This document shows, one piece after another, positions 33,264-45,250 of a stretch of 64,000 nucleotides of DNA. The DNA lies in assembly GCF_026262505.1 (NCBI RefSeq), contig NC_067205.1, forward strand, positions 24,027,585 through 24,091,584, given 5' to 3'. Each line of letters begins with the position of its first letter. Position 1 is the stretch's first letter. The notes beneath the pieces are model-generated. The model saw only the letters and a program-made list of their open reading frames with translations. It searched no databases and was not told the DNA's origin. The translations under genes were made by a program, and so were the position numbers. The stretch is from Trichomonas vaginalis G3. Taxonomy: Eukaryota; Parabasalia; Trichomonadida; Trichomonadidae.

Positions 33264-34001
33264 TTAGTACCCATAACTAAATTCTTGTGGATCAGAATTT
33301 GAATCATCATAAAAATCAATTGTTGGAAGTGGATTGGAGTTGATACATGAGACATAATCAAGATTTGTCGGTTCATAAGTGAAATCTTGCTTTTGTTCTT
33401 CAATTTCGATTTCATCAATTGAACTGTCGACGAGAATAAGTTCAATAGTGTTGGATGAGTTATTGGAGCATGTTCTGATCTCTCCGTTAACAGATTCCAT
33501 GATATTGAAAGAATTATCTTGCATTCTGTTAAGAAGATCAAGCATTGACTCGTCAAATGGGTTATGTAACCTTTCAATGTTTTCCAAGACCTTGGATAAG
33601 AAGTGCGAAACTTCTGGAGAGACTTTGGCTAAAGCTTTTAACATCGGAGAATCAATGTAACTTCTGATCTCTTTGGTTGCCTTTTTCATAACATCTGGCT
33701 GCATACTGGCAAAATATGATGCCAATGAACTGATCTCTAACAACAATCTCTTGGGATCATGAAGAAGGAAAGAGTCAAAATTCTTGACAAATAAGAACAA
33801 AACAGATGCATGGGTGATGCCGAGATCCGAAAGACTAATGTGATCACTTAGAATTTGTCCATTATAAATAAGAACCATATTTTTGGTTGGAGCTGAGAGT
33901 TGGTTGAACATTTCGTCCTTAACCTCTGCTACTGTTAGTGGCTCTTCAAATGGGATGAAAAAATCATGATTGGGGAGCATACGCACGATGTAACAATTCA
34001 T
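33264..34001 (-). CDS. Ubiquilin-like (UBL plus STI1-type) protein
   Basis: The protein has 245 residues. Residues 1-72 form a ubiquitin-like fold (MNCYIVRMLPNHDFFIPFEE, VLIYNGQILSDHISLSDLGI). After a helical linker, residues about 145-175 read NPFDESMLDLLNRMQDNSFN-IMESVNGEI, resembling the STI1-type motif of ubiquilin/Dsk2 (NPEVMRQMMRNPDRALSNIE). No UBA domain is seen at the acidic C-terminus, so ubiquitin-chain binding in the usual way is not evident. Such proteins shuttle clients to the proteasome. A shorter, divergent member of the family is the best reading; a generic UBL protein is the alternative. Confidence 0.65.
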   Translation of the reverse strand: MNCYIVRMLPNHDFFIPFEEPLTVAEVKDEMFNQLSAPTKNMVLIYNGQILSDHISLSDLGITHASVLFLFVKNFDSFLLHDPKRLLLEISSLASYFASMQPDVMKKATKEIRSYIDSPMLKALAKVSPEVSHFLSKVLENIERLHNPFDESMLDLLNRMQDNSFNIMESVNGEIRTCSNNSSNTIELILVDSSIDEIEIEEQKQDFTYEPTNLDYVSCINSNPLPTIDFYDDSNSDPQEFSYGY

Positions 34002-35850
34002 TGAAAACTAATTTGCAAAATTTTGAATAAAGGTATTTCAATTTTTTGTATTTTTTGTATTTGATAATAATTATTAGACTTATTCCGTATATATAAAAGT
34101 TATTAATATTTAAGAGAATTTTGAAAATTTAGGTTCCATTTTGAAAGCGAGATCATATTTTGAAAGGAAACATTACAGTTCGAAATTTATATATATCGAA
34201 TGCTAATTAATATTTTATTTAATATTTCTAGGTTGGTCACTTTGTGATTGAGAAAAATTGAAAGATCTCAGAATTCTTTTTACGTCCAATTGATTTAAAA
34301 AAAATCGAGATATTATGCATTAAAACACGAAGTAAGTACAATCAGAAATAAATAATTCGAATTTTCTAAAATTCAAATGCAGAACAAATTTCCTATTTAC
34401 TTATATGGAGATAATAGTATAGATTCGGAATTTTCATCCAAATAGAAAATTCGTTCTTATTTCAAAATTTCAATTGTTTTATTTTGCTCAATTGGAATTT
34501 CTAAACTCTAAATTTTAAGCAAAGGTGAAATATCAATGAAAAAGATTTCCTTAACTGCAAAAATAAGAATTTTGAATTTTGTTTGAATCTGCTTGTTATT
34601 ACCTCGAATAATATGCATTGATTTACACTCTTGAAAGTCTATTCATGCAGGAATCTAGACTTGAAATAAAGTTCTAATTGAAGTAATTTCGTATTGATTT
34701 CGAGATCTTCTGACTTATAAATTTAAAAAATTTTGGCCTACAAACCGTACATATTGTCCTCTCATTCAACCGAATAAAAATATTAGGTATCATGAAGCTT
34801 GTGATTTCTTTGATCAAAAAAATCGATATTAGTTTCAAACATGAGAGTAGAAAAAGAATCTTGAATAAAATTATTAGTATCCTCAATTAATAAAAAAAGT
34901 AATCAATGGTTATTAAATATATAACTAATATGACTGTGACTATAATTCATCAAATAATTTGAAAGAATGTTATTCAAAAATTGATTTGATTGAAATTGAA
35001 AATCTAATTAATTTAATTATATATTAGTCAATTATTAATAATTTAAGATAAACTTTTTATGTATCAATTTTTAATCAAAATTTCTTTTATGTAAATTTAA
35101 TATATATAGATTACTCGATTTCAAATAAATTTATTAAACTTGTCGTTAAACATTTCAGATATTTACATTTTATAATTTTAACATTCAATTTTAAATTTGC
35201 CAATATTTTACTATTTGAAACATCTAATAATTAGAGTATATTTGTTAAATTTTTTTGATGACTTTCATCTCAATTGTTAGAATGAATATAGTTATATCGT
35301 CTAAGGTGTTTATTCATTATTCAACACTAATTTTTTTAAAAAAGATTGTTGTAACGTCGGAAAAATAACTCCGTAGCATAAATTTAACTTGTAGCACCCG
35401 TATTTTTCAATAAAACTGGGTTATTTTTGATAGCCATACTACTCTACATCTGTTTATATGCATACAGCCGTGATGATACATGAAAATTCCAAACCTAAAT
35501 TCTTAATTTCAAGATAATCATCAAAACTCAAGTTTGTATAATAAGCGTAGATATTGCATGCTTATCCAATATCCTCTTAATACATATAAAACATTTTGGT
35601 TAACTCGGCAAATTGAAGTTAATAAGAATCTAATTTTTGAGATATCGTTGGTAAAATCACCCCAAATTTCACCAGTGTGGAGCTCATCTGATATAGAGCA
35701 AATTCTATTTCAAAAGTTTGCTCATTTGTATTCAAAAATTCCTCTGCTACAAGTTAAAATTCCCACTTTTGGGTTATTTTTTCGACGTTAATCTATGAAA
35801 TATTAATTAGCTTCAAACAATAAATTTAATTATATTATTTACAAAACAAT
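34002..35850. other. Long gene-free spacer
   Basis: AT-rich throughout. The ORFs at 34674-34886 and 35534-35791 have spacer-like composition and no domains. Confidence 0.5.
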
Positions 35851-36393
35851 TTAATTGGCCTCTTCGAATCCAAATGGGGTATCATTAAATTCGTTTACAT
35901 CCCAATAGGAATCAAGATCGAGTGGGCCTTTAGTTTTGAGTGCATCTGTTATTAGCTCATCAAACATCTTATCTGTTGGCATTTGAGATATCTGGATTGG
36001 TAGCTCTGCTTTGGTTAAAATCTCAACCTTTGGTATTTCTTTGATTTGAGCTTTAGGTTTGTCTTTTTCTGCAAGTAACTGCTTACAATGGTTCTTGACC
36101 TGGACAACAGTATGGTTAGGGAATGAAGTTTGGATGACGTTCCACTTTTTGCCAAAATCGTGATACTTCTGCATTAATAATGCATTTTCTTCTTCTGTCC
36201 ATTCTTTGCTTGCAGCATGCTTGCAGAGGACGTGCCGCCATCTATCTCTGCATTGTTGTACATTTCTACCTGGCATCAATGATGCAATTGTTACCCAATT
36301 AGTATGCTTACATTCTGTAATTAGATAGGTTAGTAGCTTATCTTCTTCATGGGAAAACTTCACTGACTTGAACTTACGTTTCTCTTCTGACAT
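35851..36393 (-). CDS. R2R3 Myb-domain DNA-binding protein
   Basis: The protein has 180 residues from the ATG at 36393 (MSEEKRKFKSVKF); the longer frame starts at TTG. Two Myb repeats are clear: FSHEEDKLLTYLITECKHT-NWVTIASLMPGRNVQQCRDRWRHVL and EWTEEENALLMQKYHDFGKK-WNVIQTSFPNHTVVQVKNHC. The acidic C-terminus ends DSYWDVNEFNDTPFGFEEAN, which may act in activation. It is one of three solitary Mybs in the window, divergent from the others outside the repeats. Confidence 0.9.
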   Translation of the reverse strand: MSEEKRKFKSVKFSHEEDKLLTYLITECKHTNWVTIASLMPGRNVQQCRDRWRHVLCKHAASKEWTEEENALLMQKYHDFGKKWNVIQTSFPNHTVVQVKNHCKQLLAEKDKPKAQIKEIPKVEILTKAELPIQISQMPTDKMFDELITDALKTKGPLDLDSYWDVNEFNDTPFGFEEAN

Positions 36394-37306
36394 TAAAAAA
36401 TTATAATAAAAAGGAGATTTTAAATGATTCAATTTTTTGTGACAACAGATTTTAGATTTTCAATACTTTGATTTAAAGATTTGAAACAAACGTCAAAATT
36501 TGTGTTAAAATGTCTTTTAAATTTTGATCGAATGCGGATATTAATAATATGCTACTTTCATCTCGTAGAATCAGAACGATAATTTCGTAAACTTAACAAT
36601 TTGGAAATGAGAGCTTACGGTTTTTCCCTGCTTTCAATTTTTCATTTAAAATTTTGAAATTGATTTTAAATCGGATTATTAATTAAGTAATATAATTCTT
36701 AAAAATTATAAAAATAATTTGTTATTTCTCAAATTATCATGTTATAGACCGAAAATAGATTTTTTCGGTTTTCTCTTCAAATAATTGAAAGAATGATACT
36801 ATTATAGGTTTATTATATTATATAGCATATAATCATGCTATAGCCGAAAATTATAAGTTTTGAGAAGATTGAATATAACACAAATAAATTTGAATGTAAG
36901 TTAAATTGCTTGTTGTTTTTAATATCTATTTAATGAGAAATCCAATATTGCAAAATTCAAATTGAATGATTGAAAGAACAGAAAAAGTCATTCTTTTCAA
37001 TTTCGAATATGTTTCATTGTATTTATAATTATATGGCAAATAAGATATTTAAACTTGATTTTTGAAGGAAAATTCACAAAATTGAATAAATTTAAATAAT
37101 TTTTATTCAAAAATAAACTAGTTATTTGAGTTTAATACTAATTATCTATTCAAACTACAAAGTTTGTAATTTAAAATATTTTGTGAGATCAGATTGAATT
37201 AATTCAAGGTTCTTTTTAATTAATATTCATGACCATATTACGCATTTTCGAACATTCTAAACCAAATATATAAAAATGGGAGACGAATGTTAAATTTGCT
37301 AGACAT

Positions 37307-37645
37307 GGGGGAGTTGTCTGCAAAGTTTTAGCTCTTATCTCTAACAAAAAATTAATTTTTAAAAAAATGACCGAATACGTTTCACAGCGAGAAAAAAATA
37401 AAAGTCAAGATAGAATTTTCTAGACATAAAGAAGTTGTTTACCGAGTTTTAGCTCTTATCTCTAACAAAAAATTAATTTTTAAAAAAATGACCGAATACG
37501 TTTCACAGCGAGAAAAAAATAAAAGTCAAGATAGAATTTTCTAGACATAAAGAAGTTGTTTACCGAGTTTTAGCTCTTATCTCTAACAAAAAATTAATTT
37601 TTAAAAAAATGACCGAATACGTTTCACAGCGAGAAAAAAATAAAA
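37307..37645. repeat. 121-bp satellite, left arm, 3 units
   Basis: The unit includes GCTCTTATCTCTAACAAAAA and GACCGAATACGTTTCACAGC. Copies have their CTCTAAC near 37340, 37461 and 37582. Orientation is opposite to the right-arm array. Confidence 0.9.
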
Positions 37646-37821
37646 CTGTACACTGATTTTCATTTTCATTTCCAGTCACTTTACTTATTATTTTTTCTTT
37701 TTTTCATTTTAATTATAAATTATTTCATAATACGTTTATTTACGTTACCATTTTCTTTATTCTTTTGAATTCCATACTAGACACTTATAGAATATTTTGA
37801 TTGTTAACGTACTTCATTAGA

Positions 37822-38794
37822 ATGAATCCTTACAAAGGGTATGTCGATCGAATTTACCTAATTGGTATTTCCAATCAGATTGAAGAAGGTAAAATGACAT
37901 GGGAAGAAGCTTGCACCCATGTTCCCATCGCCCCAACCCTTCAATCAAATGATTTCAAATATTTAGATGTTTCAAAATCTTTTTTACAAAATCAATTTAG
38001 CTTACAGAATATCCCATTGCCTAAAGGCAAGAAAGGTCGTAGGGTCAATCCCTACGACCAAATCAAAGCTCTTGCTGTGATACATGACCACTGGGCCTTT
38101 CCCTGTGGTCAAACAAAACAATGGAAACGTTTGAAATTACAACAAATTGATGTATCTTATAGAGAAGTACGCAGATACTTCAAAGAAAATCATTTCACCA
38201 AGACGCGATTAGAGCATGCCGGGCCAGAAACAGCAGTAAGATATTGGGCGCTTTCACCCAATCTTATCTGGCACGCAGATGTTCATTATTTTAGGGGTGT
38301 TCGTGGACAGTATATTTATGGCATAATCGACGATTTTAGCCGCAAAGTCCTAGCGTGTATACAAATACCAGATATGCTGGCAGCGACGACAGCGAACGTT
38401 GCGGCTTCCGCTTCATTGAATTTGGCGCCCCTTATTGTTTCTGGACCGACAACGGTTCAGAAAATAGGGGCGCCTTTCAAGATCTACTTGATCTTTGGGC
38501 GTCCAATGGCGGCATACAGACTCTCATTCTCCCTACCAAAATGGGAAGATTGAGAGATTCTGGCCGACATTGGAGCGCTGCCAAAGCATTCAGGCCATTC
38601 CTGCCTTTATTTGGGAGTACAATAATAACACACCGCATGAAGATCTCCCAATTAATCCATTAACTGGAACAAATTACACGCCAAATCAAATGTATCAGCT
38701 GAAACCGAAATACACAAATGCAGATACAGAAAGGTTGTGGCAAATATGGGATACAGATACAGGCATGACCGCTGTTGACACATTCACAGCGTAA
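37822..38794 (+). pseudogene. Integrase-type (rve, D,D,E) transposase, frame-broken
   Basis: The likely start is the ATG at 37822 (MNPYKGYVDRIYL), preceded at once by an Inr-like TCATTAG; the TTG at 37801 is less likely. An N-terminal helix-turn-helix-like part with a basic KGKKGRRVNPYDQ patch leads into the rve core. WHADVHYFRG gives the first Asp, YIYGIIDDFSRKVLA follows, FWTDNGSENRG gives the second Asp and NGKIERFWPTLE the Glu. The core is spread over three frames (about two frame changes between 38400 and 38550), so this copy should not make an active enzyme. Similarity is to IS481/Ginger-type integrases. No capsid or polymerase genes accompany it. Confidence 0.82.
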
Positions 38795-39214
38795 TAATAA
38801 ACATAATTTTTTAATTTCATTTTTAACAAGTTTTTTAAATGTATGTAATGAATAATTCATTAGAATATGATAATGCACATTGTAACAGAATAGAACAATC
38901 ACCAAATTTTTTTTGAAATTAAAAAATAAAAGTAAAAAGTATAAAGTAATCTAACCAAAAAAGATATTTAAAAGAATTTTGGAAAAAACAGAATAAGGAT
39001 AATGATATTATTTTAGATACACAATCGATGTACTGAAGAATAATCCGGTAAAATGATGATATAAAATTAGAATATTTTACAAGTAGCTAAAAGAATAAAA
39101 CTATAATATAAAATAAATGAAGTTTAATGAAACAATAAAGGTTAAATAAATAATAAAGATTTTTATTTTATATCAGTATTGAGAAGAAGTAACAGCTGAC
39201 ACTTGGTAGACAAC
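38795..39214. other. Transposon interior, no gene
   Basis: AT-rich sequence between the transposase stop and the right-arm satellite. I see nothing recognisable. Confidence 0.5.
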
Positions 39215-40795
39215 TTCTTTATGTCTAGAAAATTCTATCTTGACTTTTATTTTTCTCGCTGTGAAACGTATTCGGTCATTTTTTTAAAAATTAATTTTTT
39301 GTTAGAGATAAGAGCTAAAACTCGGTAAACAACTTCTTTATGTCTAGAAAATTCTATCTTGACTTTTATTTTTTTCTCGCTGTGAAACGTATTCGGTCAT
39401 TTTTTTAAAAATTAATTTTTTGTTAGAGATAAGAGCTAAAACTCGGTAAACAACTTCTTTATGTCTAGAAAATTCTATCTTGACTTTTATTTTTTTCTCG
39501 CTGTGAAACGTATTCGGTCTTTTTTTTAAAAATTAATTTTTTGTTAGAGATAAGAGCTAAAACTCGGTAAACAACTTCTTTATGTCTAGAAAATTCTATC
39601 TTGCCTTTTATTTTTTTCTCGCTGTGAAACGTATTCGGTCATTTTTTTAAAAATTAATTTTTTGTTAGAGATAAGAGCTAAAACTCGGTAAACAACTTCT
39701 TTATGTCTAGAAAATTCTATCTTGACTTTTATTTTTTTCTCGCTGTGAAACGTATTCGGTCATTTTTTTAAAAATTAATTTTTTGTTAGAGATAAGAGCT
39801 AAAACTCGGTAAACAACTTCTTTATGTCTAGAAAATTCTATCTTGACTTTTATTTTTTTCTCGCTGTGAAACGTATTCGGTCATTTTTTTAAAAATTAAT
39901 TTTTTGTTAGAGATAAGAGCTAAAACTCGGTAAACAACTTCTTTATGTCTAGAAAATTCTATCTTGACTTTTATTTTTTTCTCGCTGTGAAACGTATTCG
40001 GTCATTTTTTTAAAAATTAATTTTTTGTTAGAGATAAGAGCTAAAACTCGGTAAACAACTTCTTTATGTCTAGAAAATTCTATCTTGACTTTTATTTTTT
40101 TCTCGCTGTGAAACGTATTCGGTCATTTTTTTAAAAATTAATTTTTTGTTAGAGATAAGAGCTAAAACTCGGTAAACAACTTCTTTATGTCTAGAAAATT
40201 CTATCTTGACTTTTATTTTTTTCTCGCTGTGAAACGTATTCGGTCATTTTTTTTAAAAATTAATTTTTTGTTAGAGATAAGAGCTAAAACTCGGTAAACA
40301 ACTTCTTTATGTCTAGAAAATTCTATCTTGACTTTTATTTTTTTCTCGCTGTGAAACGTATTCGGTCATTTTTTTAAAAATTAATTTTTTGTTAGAGATA
40401 AGAGCTAAAACTCGGTAAACAACTTCTTTATGTCTAGAAAATTCTATCTTGACTTTTATTTTTTTCTCGCTGTGAAACGTATTCGGTCATTTTTTTAAAA
40501 ATTAATTTAATGTTAGAGATAAGAGCTAAAACTCGGTAAACAACTTCTTTATGTCTAGAAAATTCTATCTTGACTTTTATTTTTTTCTCGCTGTGAAACG
40601 TATTCGGTCATTTTTTTAAAAATTAATTTTTTGTTAGAGATAAGAGCTAAAACTCGGTAAACAACTTCTTTATGTCTAGAAAATTCTATCTTGACTTTTA
40701 TTTTTTTCTCGCTGTGAAACGTATTCGGTCTTTTTTTTAAAAATTAATTTTTTGTTAGAGATAAGAGCTAAAACTTTGCAGACAACTCCCCCATG
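39215..40795. repeat. 121-bp satellite, right arm, about 13 units
   Basis: GTTAGAGATAAGAGCTAAAA recurs at 39301, 39422, 39543, 39664 and so on to 40754, period 121 with one 122-base unit. Units differ by only isolated bases. The last unit ends in CTTTGCAGACAACTCCCCCA, the variant that adjoins the unique part of the inverted repeat on both sides. Confidence 0.95.
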
Positions 40796-41487
40796 TCTAG
40801 CAAATTTAACATTCGTCTCCCATTTTTATATATTTGGTTTAGAATGTTCGAAAATGCGTAATATGGTCATGAATATTAATTAAAAAGAACCTTGAATTAA
40901 TTCAATCTGATCTCACAAAATATTTTAAATTACAAACTTTGTAGTTTGAATAGATAATTAGTATTAAACTCAAATAACTAGTTTATTTTTGAATAAAAAT
41001 TATTTAAATTTATTCAATTTTGTGAATTTTCCTTCAAAAATCAAGTTTAAATATCTTATTTGCCATATAATTATAAATACAATGAAACATATTCGAAATT
41101 GAAAAGAATGACTTTTTCTGTTCTTTCAATCATTCAATTTGAATTTTGCAATATTGGATTTCTCATTAAATAGATATTAAAAACAACAAGCAATTTAACT
41201 TACATTCAAATTTATTTGTGTTATATTCAATCTTCTCAAAACTTATAATTTTCGGCTATAGCATGATTATATGCTATATAATATAATAAACCTATAATAG
41301 TATCATTCTTTCAATTATTTGAAGAGAAAACCGAAAAAATCTATTTTCGGTCTATAACATTAACAAAATTGAATAGAATTGAATTTGATGTAAAATTTTT
41401 TCGGATGTCTTATAATTGTTTTATGCTTTATTTTTTAAAATCAGATCTTTAATTTGATTCTACTCATCCTTGCCTTATTTATTTTTC

Positions 41488-42150
41488 TTAAGGGTGCACA
41501 CGAGAGGATCATGTAAACTTCAGAATTTAGAACCTTATTTTTAGGCATTATCTTGGCTACCTATTTAGGCTCGAAAAGCAAAAAATATCAAAAAATACAA
41601 CTTGACTCCATTATGACCCTTTCATGGAGGTAGTTTTTATCCGCTAGTATTTTCCCTTTGAATCTCTTTACAATTCGAAATCAAATTCAAAACTCAGTAG
41701 AAGAAAGGAAGAATCGACTTACTACGGTTGTAATACGAATAAATACATATATTTAATTATTTTTATTTACATAATAATTGTTTGAAGCTCATATTCCAAC
41801 AAATTTTTAAATAAAAACATTAAAATGTTGAAAATGTTCATATATTTTAATAGAGTTTTGGCACTTTATTGAGGAATTACTACATACATAGTCGAACTGA
41901 ACTTGATATTTTGAAATTTAAATTATTTATCAAAATTAAAATTTAACTTGAAATTTATAATTATTTAGTCATATTTTGCATAATTCTAAGTAGATTTTGT
42001 AAAAAATCAAGAAAAATTTTAACGTGCTTTGTTTTTTCTTTTTTATAATAATACATATTATTATATAATTAACATATTCATAATGTTTCACCCTTTCAAA
42101 AATATAATACTCCTCCTCTCAAATAAACGTACATACGGGTGCACCCTTAA
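41488..42150. mobile_element. TTAA-flanked MITE, copy 2
   Basis: Length is 663 bp including flanking TTAA. The termini GGGTGCAC...GTGCACCC are the same as those of the copy at 22151-22817, to which it is nearly identical throughout and in the same orientation. It inserted 128 bases outside the right end of the satellite-bearing transposon. Confidence 0.88.
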
Positions 42151-42878
42151 ACGATTATAATTTCGTAAAATTTTCACCAAGTCTCTCATTTTACCACAAT
42201 TATGAGCACACTGTTTTCTCCATTAGTCATTGATAAAAGAAAACATCTTTTTAACCCATTAATTTCAATATTTTCTTATGATGGTTTTATCAACATTTAT
42301 TTATTCTTTTATTATTATTTTTTAATTTAATTTCACATAAACTCTCGATACCTCTACGATCAAATCCAAAATATTTCATTTACAAATCTGATCTCACCAA
42401 AAGTATTGTATTTTCAACCATATTAAGAGACTTATCAATTCCTTGTTAGCTTGTATTCAAAGATTCACTCTTGATTTCTCGAGACATATTATATCATTTT
42501 GAGAATTAACTGACTCAAATGTTCTTGCATAAAATAAGTTTCAATAAACTTATTATGCTATAATTACACCTCATTTGCATATATCTTTTTCTCTAGTGAG
42601 TTAATATTTTATTTCTGAAATTTTGAACTTTCAAATGTTTTCCAACTCTTCAACTGATTAACGATTATACTCCAGCCATTCTTATTGAAATGCCAAATAG
42701 GATCCTATTTGAACAATCAATTTATTGAACCTTACGAAAAACCATAGAGAATCGTGTGGACTACAGCAATCTTGCATATCGATAATTACATAAGACAAAG
42801 AAATCTTAATTCTAATTAGTATCATTCAATTTTCAGAAAGGCACCACTGAGGCTTGTTTGATTACAAAATATTAAAAA
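42151..42878. other. Gene-free spacer
   Basis: AT-rich sequence between the MITE and the SPRY fragment. It presumably includes the lost 5' part of that gene, but nothing is recognisable. Confidence 0.45.
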
Positions 42879-43541
42879 GTGACACCGATCATAGTCTCAA
42901 AATTTAAAAGGTTTTTGCCAAGCTGTGATGTTTCTACATCATACTTAAGAAATTCAGTTGATCAAAATGAAGCAGTTAATATCACTGGATATAATGGAAT
43001 TTCTATTGGCTTTTCTCCTATTCGCAAAGGAAATCCATATTTTGAAGCTCAAAGTTATTCTGGGAAAGGAAATTTCGTTGTTGGTTTCAAAATAGGCTCT
43101 TCACAAATACTTGTATCCCCTAAGGGAGAAAAGACATTTTATGTATATGATTATGTTTGGAGATTCACTGATGAATCTTTACATCAGAATAGCACAAATT
43201 ATTATTTCCATCTAAAACACTCATTTCCAACAAATGAGACAATTGGTGTCGGTCTTTGCATCGAAAATAAAACATTTGTCGTTGTACATAATGATACCTT
43301 TGAAGTAGTTAATATTCACTATGATGACAACAGCCAAGTGGTCCCTATTGTACGTGAAATACAGGTTGACAATACTTGGGATAATATATCTTTTAATTTT
43401 GGAACAAAATTTCCTTTTAAGTATAATTTTCCTGGATTTAGTCCTTTTTGTTTAGCCCAACATTTATGTATTCCGACATATCAAAACAGACTTATTCAAT
43501 CTTTAAATCTAGGTCTAATTGCTGTTTTTATCTTGTTATAA
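42879..43541 (+). pseudogene. SPRY-domain protein remnant
   Basis: A frame of about 220 codons with no ATG in its first part: a stop (TAA, 42873) is followed by a GTG. It shows a SPRY/B30.2 fold: GYNGISIGFSPIRKGNPYF, then SGKGNFVVGFKIG, IGVGLCIENKTFVVVHNDTF and ISFNFGTKFPFKYNFPGF. The C-terminus is hydrophobic (LNLGLIAVFILL), as in a GPI-anchor or membrane signal. With no start it is probably a 5'-truncated gene. An unseen spliced first exon is the alternative. Confidence 0.65.
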
Positions 43542-43779
43542 TTTTTTAATCTAAACTTTGTTAATTCCATATTTGTTTTTCCAGTAATAGCCCTTAAATT
43601 ATCCATTTCTTTTATGTATATTTCTTATTTGAAATTTTCATATTGATTTTTGAATATCAAAGACAATAATATTCATCATCTAATTACTTGTACTAAACAA
43701 TCAAAGATGAACTTTTTATCAATTTGTTAATTTTCAAATTGCTCAATATTTTGAAAATTTCGATAGCTCATTTGAATGG

Positions 43780-44237
43780 AAACTTGGTTTCCCAAAAATT
43801 AAACTAAATGGATATTCATATATCAAATTCTTCAGGCATGGAGAAAGTGTCAATCCCGATCACGCTCTGAAAATTCCATTTCCCATTACCTTGTTGACGA
43901 ATCAAAAGGGATTGAAAATGTCAGTATTGCTACTACACATAACACAAAAATATACACATTTTTCAATCCTTGCAAAGGCAAGCTTGATTGCACACCCTAC
44001 AGAATATATCTCACCAAAGGCGAATACAAATTCGAGCTTTGGGGATCAGGACAAATCAATAATAGTAATGCAGGGTACGTCTCTGGGTATATAACATTAC
44101 GTGAAGGCAGACAATTTTATTTACTTATCGGAATTCATAACGGAACTTTTAATTCAGTTATTCCAGATAAAATACCAAAGCAGTATGGAAACGGTGCTAG
44201 TGATATTCGTCTCTACTATAACGATGATTATTCCTAA
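43780..44237 (+). pseudogene. Glycine-rich ALK-like surface domain fragment
   Basis: The clearest part (about 43900-44237) reads IYLTKGEYKFELWGSGQ, GYVSGYITLREGRQFYLLIG and YGNGASDIRLYYND before a stop. This is the pattern of the glycine-rich ALK/LTK-type domain common in trichomonad secreted proteins (KFECWGA, GGYTSG, LYLYIGG, GGGATDIRL). Upstream the homologous reading switches frame (KLNGYSYIKFFRHGESVNPD in another frame), and no start codon fits. It is a fragment of a once larger gene. Confidence 0.55.
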
Positions 44238-44331
44238 AAAATAAACACATGAAAATGCTTATTTCAAAGTGATAAATTTCAAGATTTTAATATTAAATAA
44301 AGATAAAATTTTATTTATCAGAGCTATTAAT

Positions 44332-44535
44332 TCAACAGGATAATGTAATAATTTTAATGAGAACAAAAATGGTATCATGCTGTTCCCTCATAATCATATA
44401 CGAAATTATCATAAGCAAATATGCATCCAGGATGCCGGCATCAAAAACGACACCAAGTTCTGGAATCATATAACATGGCGTATGTCCTTTCTCACTACAA
44501 TGAAAGCCAATGGAGCCAAGGCAATGAATTTTCAT
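44332..44535 (-). pseudogene. Metallo-beta-lactamase-fold hydrolase N-terminal fragment
   Basis: From an ATG at 44535 the first 31 residues (MKIHCLGSIGFHCSEKGHTP, then CYMIPELGVVFDAG) match the opening of RNase Z-like metallo-hydrolases of the type LGTGGYHPNERRHTACVMIPE. After DAG the similarity stops and the expected HxHxDH metal motif never appears. It is therefore a short gene stump. Unrelated in sequence to the tRNase Z gene at 55.9 kb. Confidence 0.45.
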
Positions 44536-44574
44536 GTTCAGAAATGTCATTTTTCTCAACAAATTTCGATACAT

Positions 44575-45250
44575 TTAAATCATTGTTACTAGATATTTTT
44601 CAAATAAATAAATTATTCCAGAATGGGATTTACGATATCATTTTATCAATTTTTCAATTCTCCGATTATTTTCTATAAATTGAATTGACATTTGCCTATT
44701 ATGAACACAGCATGATGCTAATGGATTGGCAAACAATTTCCAAGTTATTGCGAAAAATAAATAAATAAAATTAATTGTCTATTGATATAAATCCGATCGT
44801 CGGAAAGAAACAGAATTTCCTCTCAAAGAGAATTATACACAATTGCTTAAATGGAGATTGATTGAGCTGTTTGGTAGTCGACTTGTTCATAATCCTTTCA
44901 ACGGACGAATTAAAACATAGCAAATACTATTAGTTGTTTAATCATTCTTTATAAGGAAGTGATTGATCAATGCAAAGTTATAAAATTTACCATAATGATT
45001 GAAACAACTTGATAACTTCTACATTAAACAATTTTTTGCATATAAATCATAATGATATAAAGAATCATATCTTTTTATCATCTCGATAACATCAGAAATC
45101 CAAGTTGTTCACTTGATTTTTTTTTGGTTTTTTACGCCAAAATCCGTTTTTTATTATCGATTAAGCCCATGAAGACTAATCCATTTTAATTACAATGTCA
45201 TTTTTGATTCTAAATTTGGAGAACTTTTTATCGTTGATGTAAAAATTTCG
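44575..45250. other. Gene-free spacer
   Basis: AT-rich upstream region of the 851-aa membrane protein gene. I see no repeats or genes. Confidence 0.5.

Larger units (their letters stand above)
36740..41359. mobile_element. 4.6-kb DNA transposon with long satellite-bearing TIRs
   Basis: The first roughly 600 bases (TGTTATAGACCGAAAATAG onward) are repeated in inverse at 40760-41359, ending CGGTCTATAACA. Both arms then continue inward into a 121-bp satellite, three units on the left (about 37307-37645) and thirteen on the right (about 39215-40795). Between the arms is a single gene for a D,D,E integrase-type transposase. The ends TGTTA fit the TGTNR pattern of Ginger elements; an IS481-like eukaryotic group is the alternative. 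No clear target duplication is seen (possibly AT). The outer 600-base arms look nearly identical, so insertion was recent. Confidence 0.85.

Noticed and set aside
39215-40795. CRISPR-like regular array
   Set aside because: Units are contiguous 121-bp satellites with no unique spacers, lie in a transposon's inverted repeat, and the host is a eukaryote.
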